Below are positions 63,969 to 64,000 of a DNA stretch of 64,000 bases, one piece after another (position 1 is the stretch's first letter; every line of letters starts with the position of its first letter). The DNA is taken from contig DVEF01000015.1 of NCBI GenBank assembly GCA_015295805.1, positions 1 through 64,000 of the forward strand, written 5' to 3'. The notes under the pieces were generated by a model. The model was not told where the DNA came from and ran no database searches. It worked only from the letters and a program-made list of their open reading frames with translations. The DNA comes from Geminocystis sp. M7585_C2015_104 (GTDB lineage: Bacteria; Cyanobacteriota; Cyanobacteriia; Cyanobacteriales; Cyanobacteriaceae). Both the position numbers and the translations under genes were made by a program.

Positions 63969-64000
63969 ACATTTCCGGTTAATTTTCCCATTTAAACCCA

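Noticed and set aside
1..64000. tRNA or rRNA genes, CRISPR arrays, insertion sequences
   Set aside because: I looked for T-loop-like GTTCGAATC strings, regular spaced repeats and transposase text in gaps; none was convincing. The 45-bp repeat is coding and in frame.

Overview
The window is chromosomal DNA from a cyanobacterium. Unambiguous cyanobacterial markers are ChlH, NdhM, Psb27, Ycf39, PipX, SufR, a glutamine riboswitch with a glutamine synthetase inactivating factor, and the asd-dapA-RNase J order. Base composition is moderate, with many G or C runs. I did not see the GCGATCGC (HIP1) octamer in my reading. A unicellular Chroococcales-type organism (Cyanobacterium/Geminocystis-like) is my guess, but the sequence alone does not prove it. 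Almost all of the window is ordinary dense gene content. I see no insertion sequence, prophage, CRISPR array, rRNA or tRNA.

Layout. 1-5.1 kb: the end of an unknown gene, an alpha/beta hydrolase, minC without minD/minE, a DUF1824 protein, a DEAD/DEAH helicase, an NtcA-like Crp/Fnr regulator and a small membrane protein. 5.3-14.7 kb: chlH, a membrane-anchored GTPase, pdhB, secD and secF. 14.7-18.6 kb: sufR with its own operator, then a three-gene minor pilin operon (PilX-, PilV- and FimT-like). 18.7-27 kb: secA, a GT39 glycosyltransferase, an LptF/G permease, a RodZ-like protein, a pseudouridine synthase and a DUF2993 protein. 27.2-29.7 kb: a nitrogen-control cluster made of pipX, a glycosyltransferase, an NtcA-like site, a glutamine riboswitch, a tiny gif gene, a pirA-like gene, a terminator, then ndhM. 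29.7-39.4 kb: sugar epimerase, prmA-serA, a TPR protein, small proteins, ferredoxin, trmH and a GHL10 glycosidase-like protein. 39.4-40.35 kb: about 1 kb of decayed coding sequence. 40.4-51.6 kb: GAF protein, rimM, an ABC1/UbiB kinase, RNase J, dapA, asd, psb27, an ArsA-HSP20 protein, an unknown protein and a repeat-tailed lipoprotein. 51.6-64 kb: smc, an orphan sugar ABC permease, a non-coding stretch with Fur-box-like repeats, MAPEG, a c6-like cytochrome, nadE, cobalamin genes cobH-cobI-cobJ against cobK, a NifU-like protein and ycf39.

The most interesting locus is 28.7-29.3 kb. A degenerate NtcA site overlaps the promoter. Downstream is a textbook glutamine (glnA-type) riboswitch with a short anti-Shine-Dalgarno match. 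It precedes a 46-residue protein that keeps the three arginines known to matter in inactivating factor IF7 but lacks the IF7 C-terminus. Next, apparently on the same transcript, is a 51-residue protein matching PirA, the PII-binding regulator of arginine synthesis, in length and character. pipX lies 1.4 kb upstream. The locus could therefore place inhibition of glutamine synthetase and release of arginine synthesis under one glutamine sensor.

Other points worth a look: the exact CAAC-N6-GTTG SufR operator at an orphan sufR; Fur-box-like repeats between two convergent genes; a Psb27 with no lipobox cysteine; a short CbiG_N-CobJ fusion; and a pseudogene broken at homopolymer runs.
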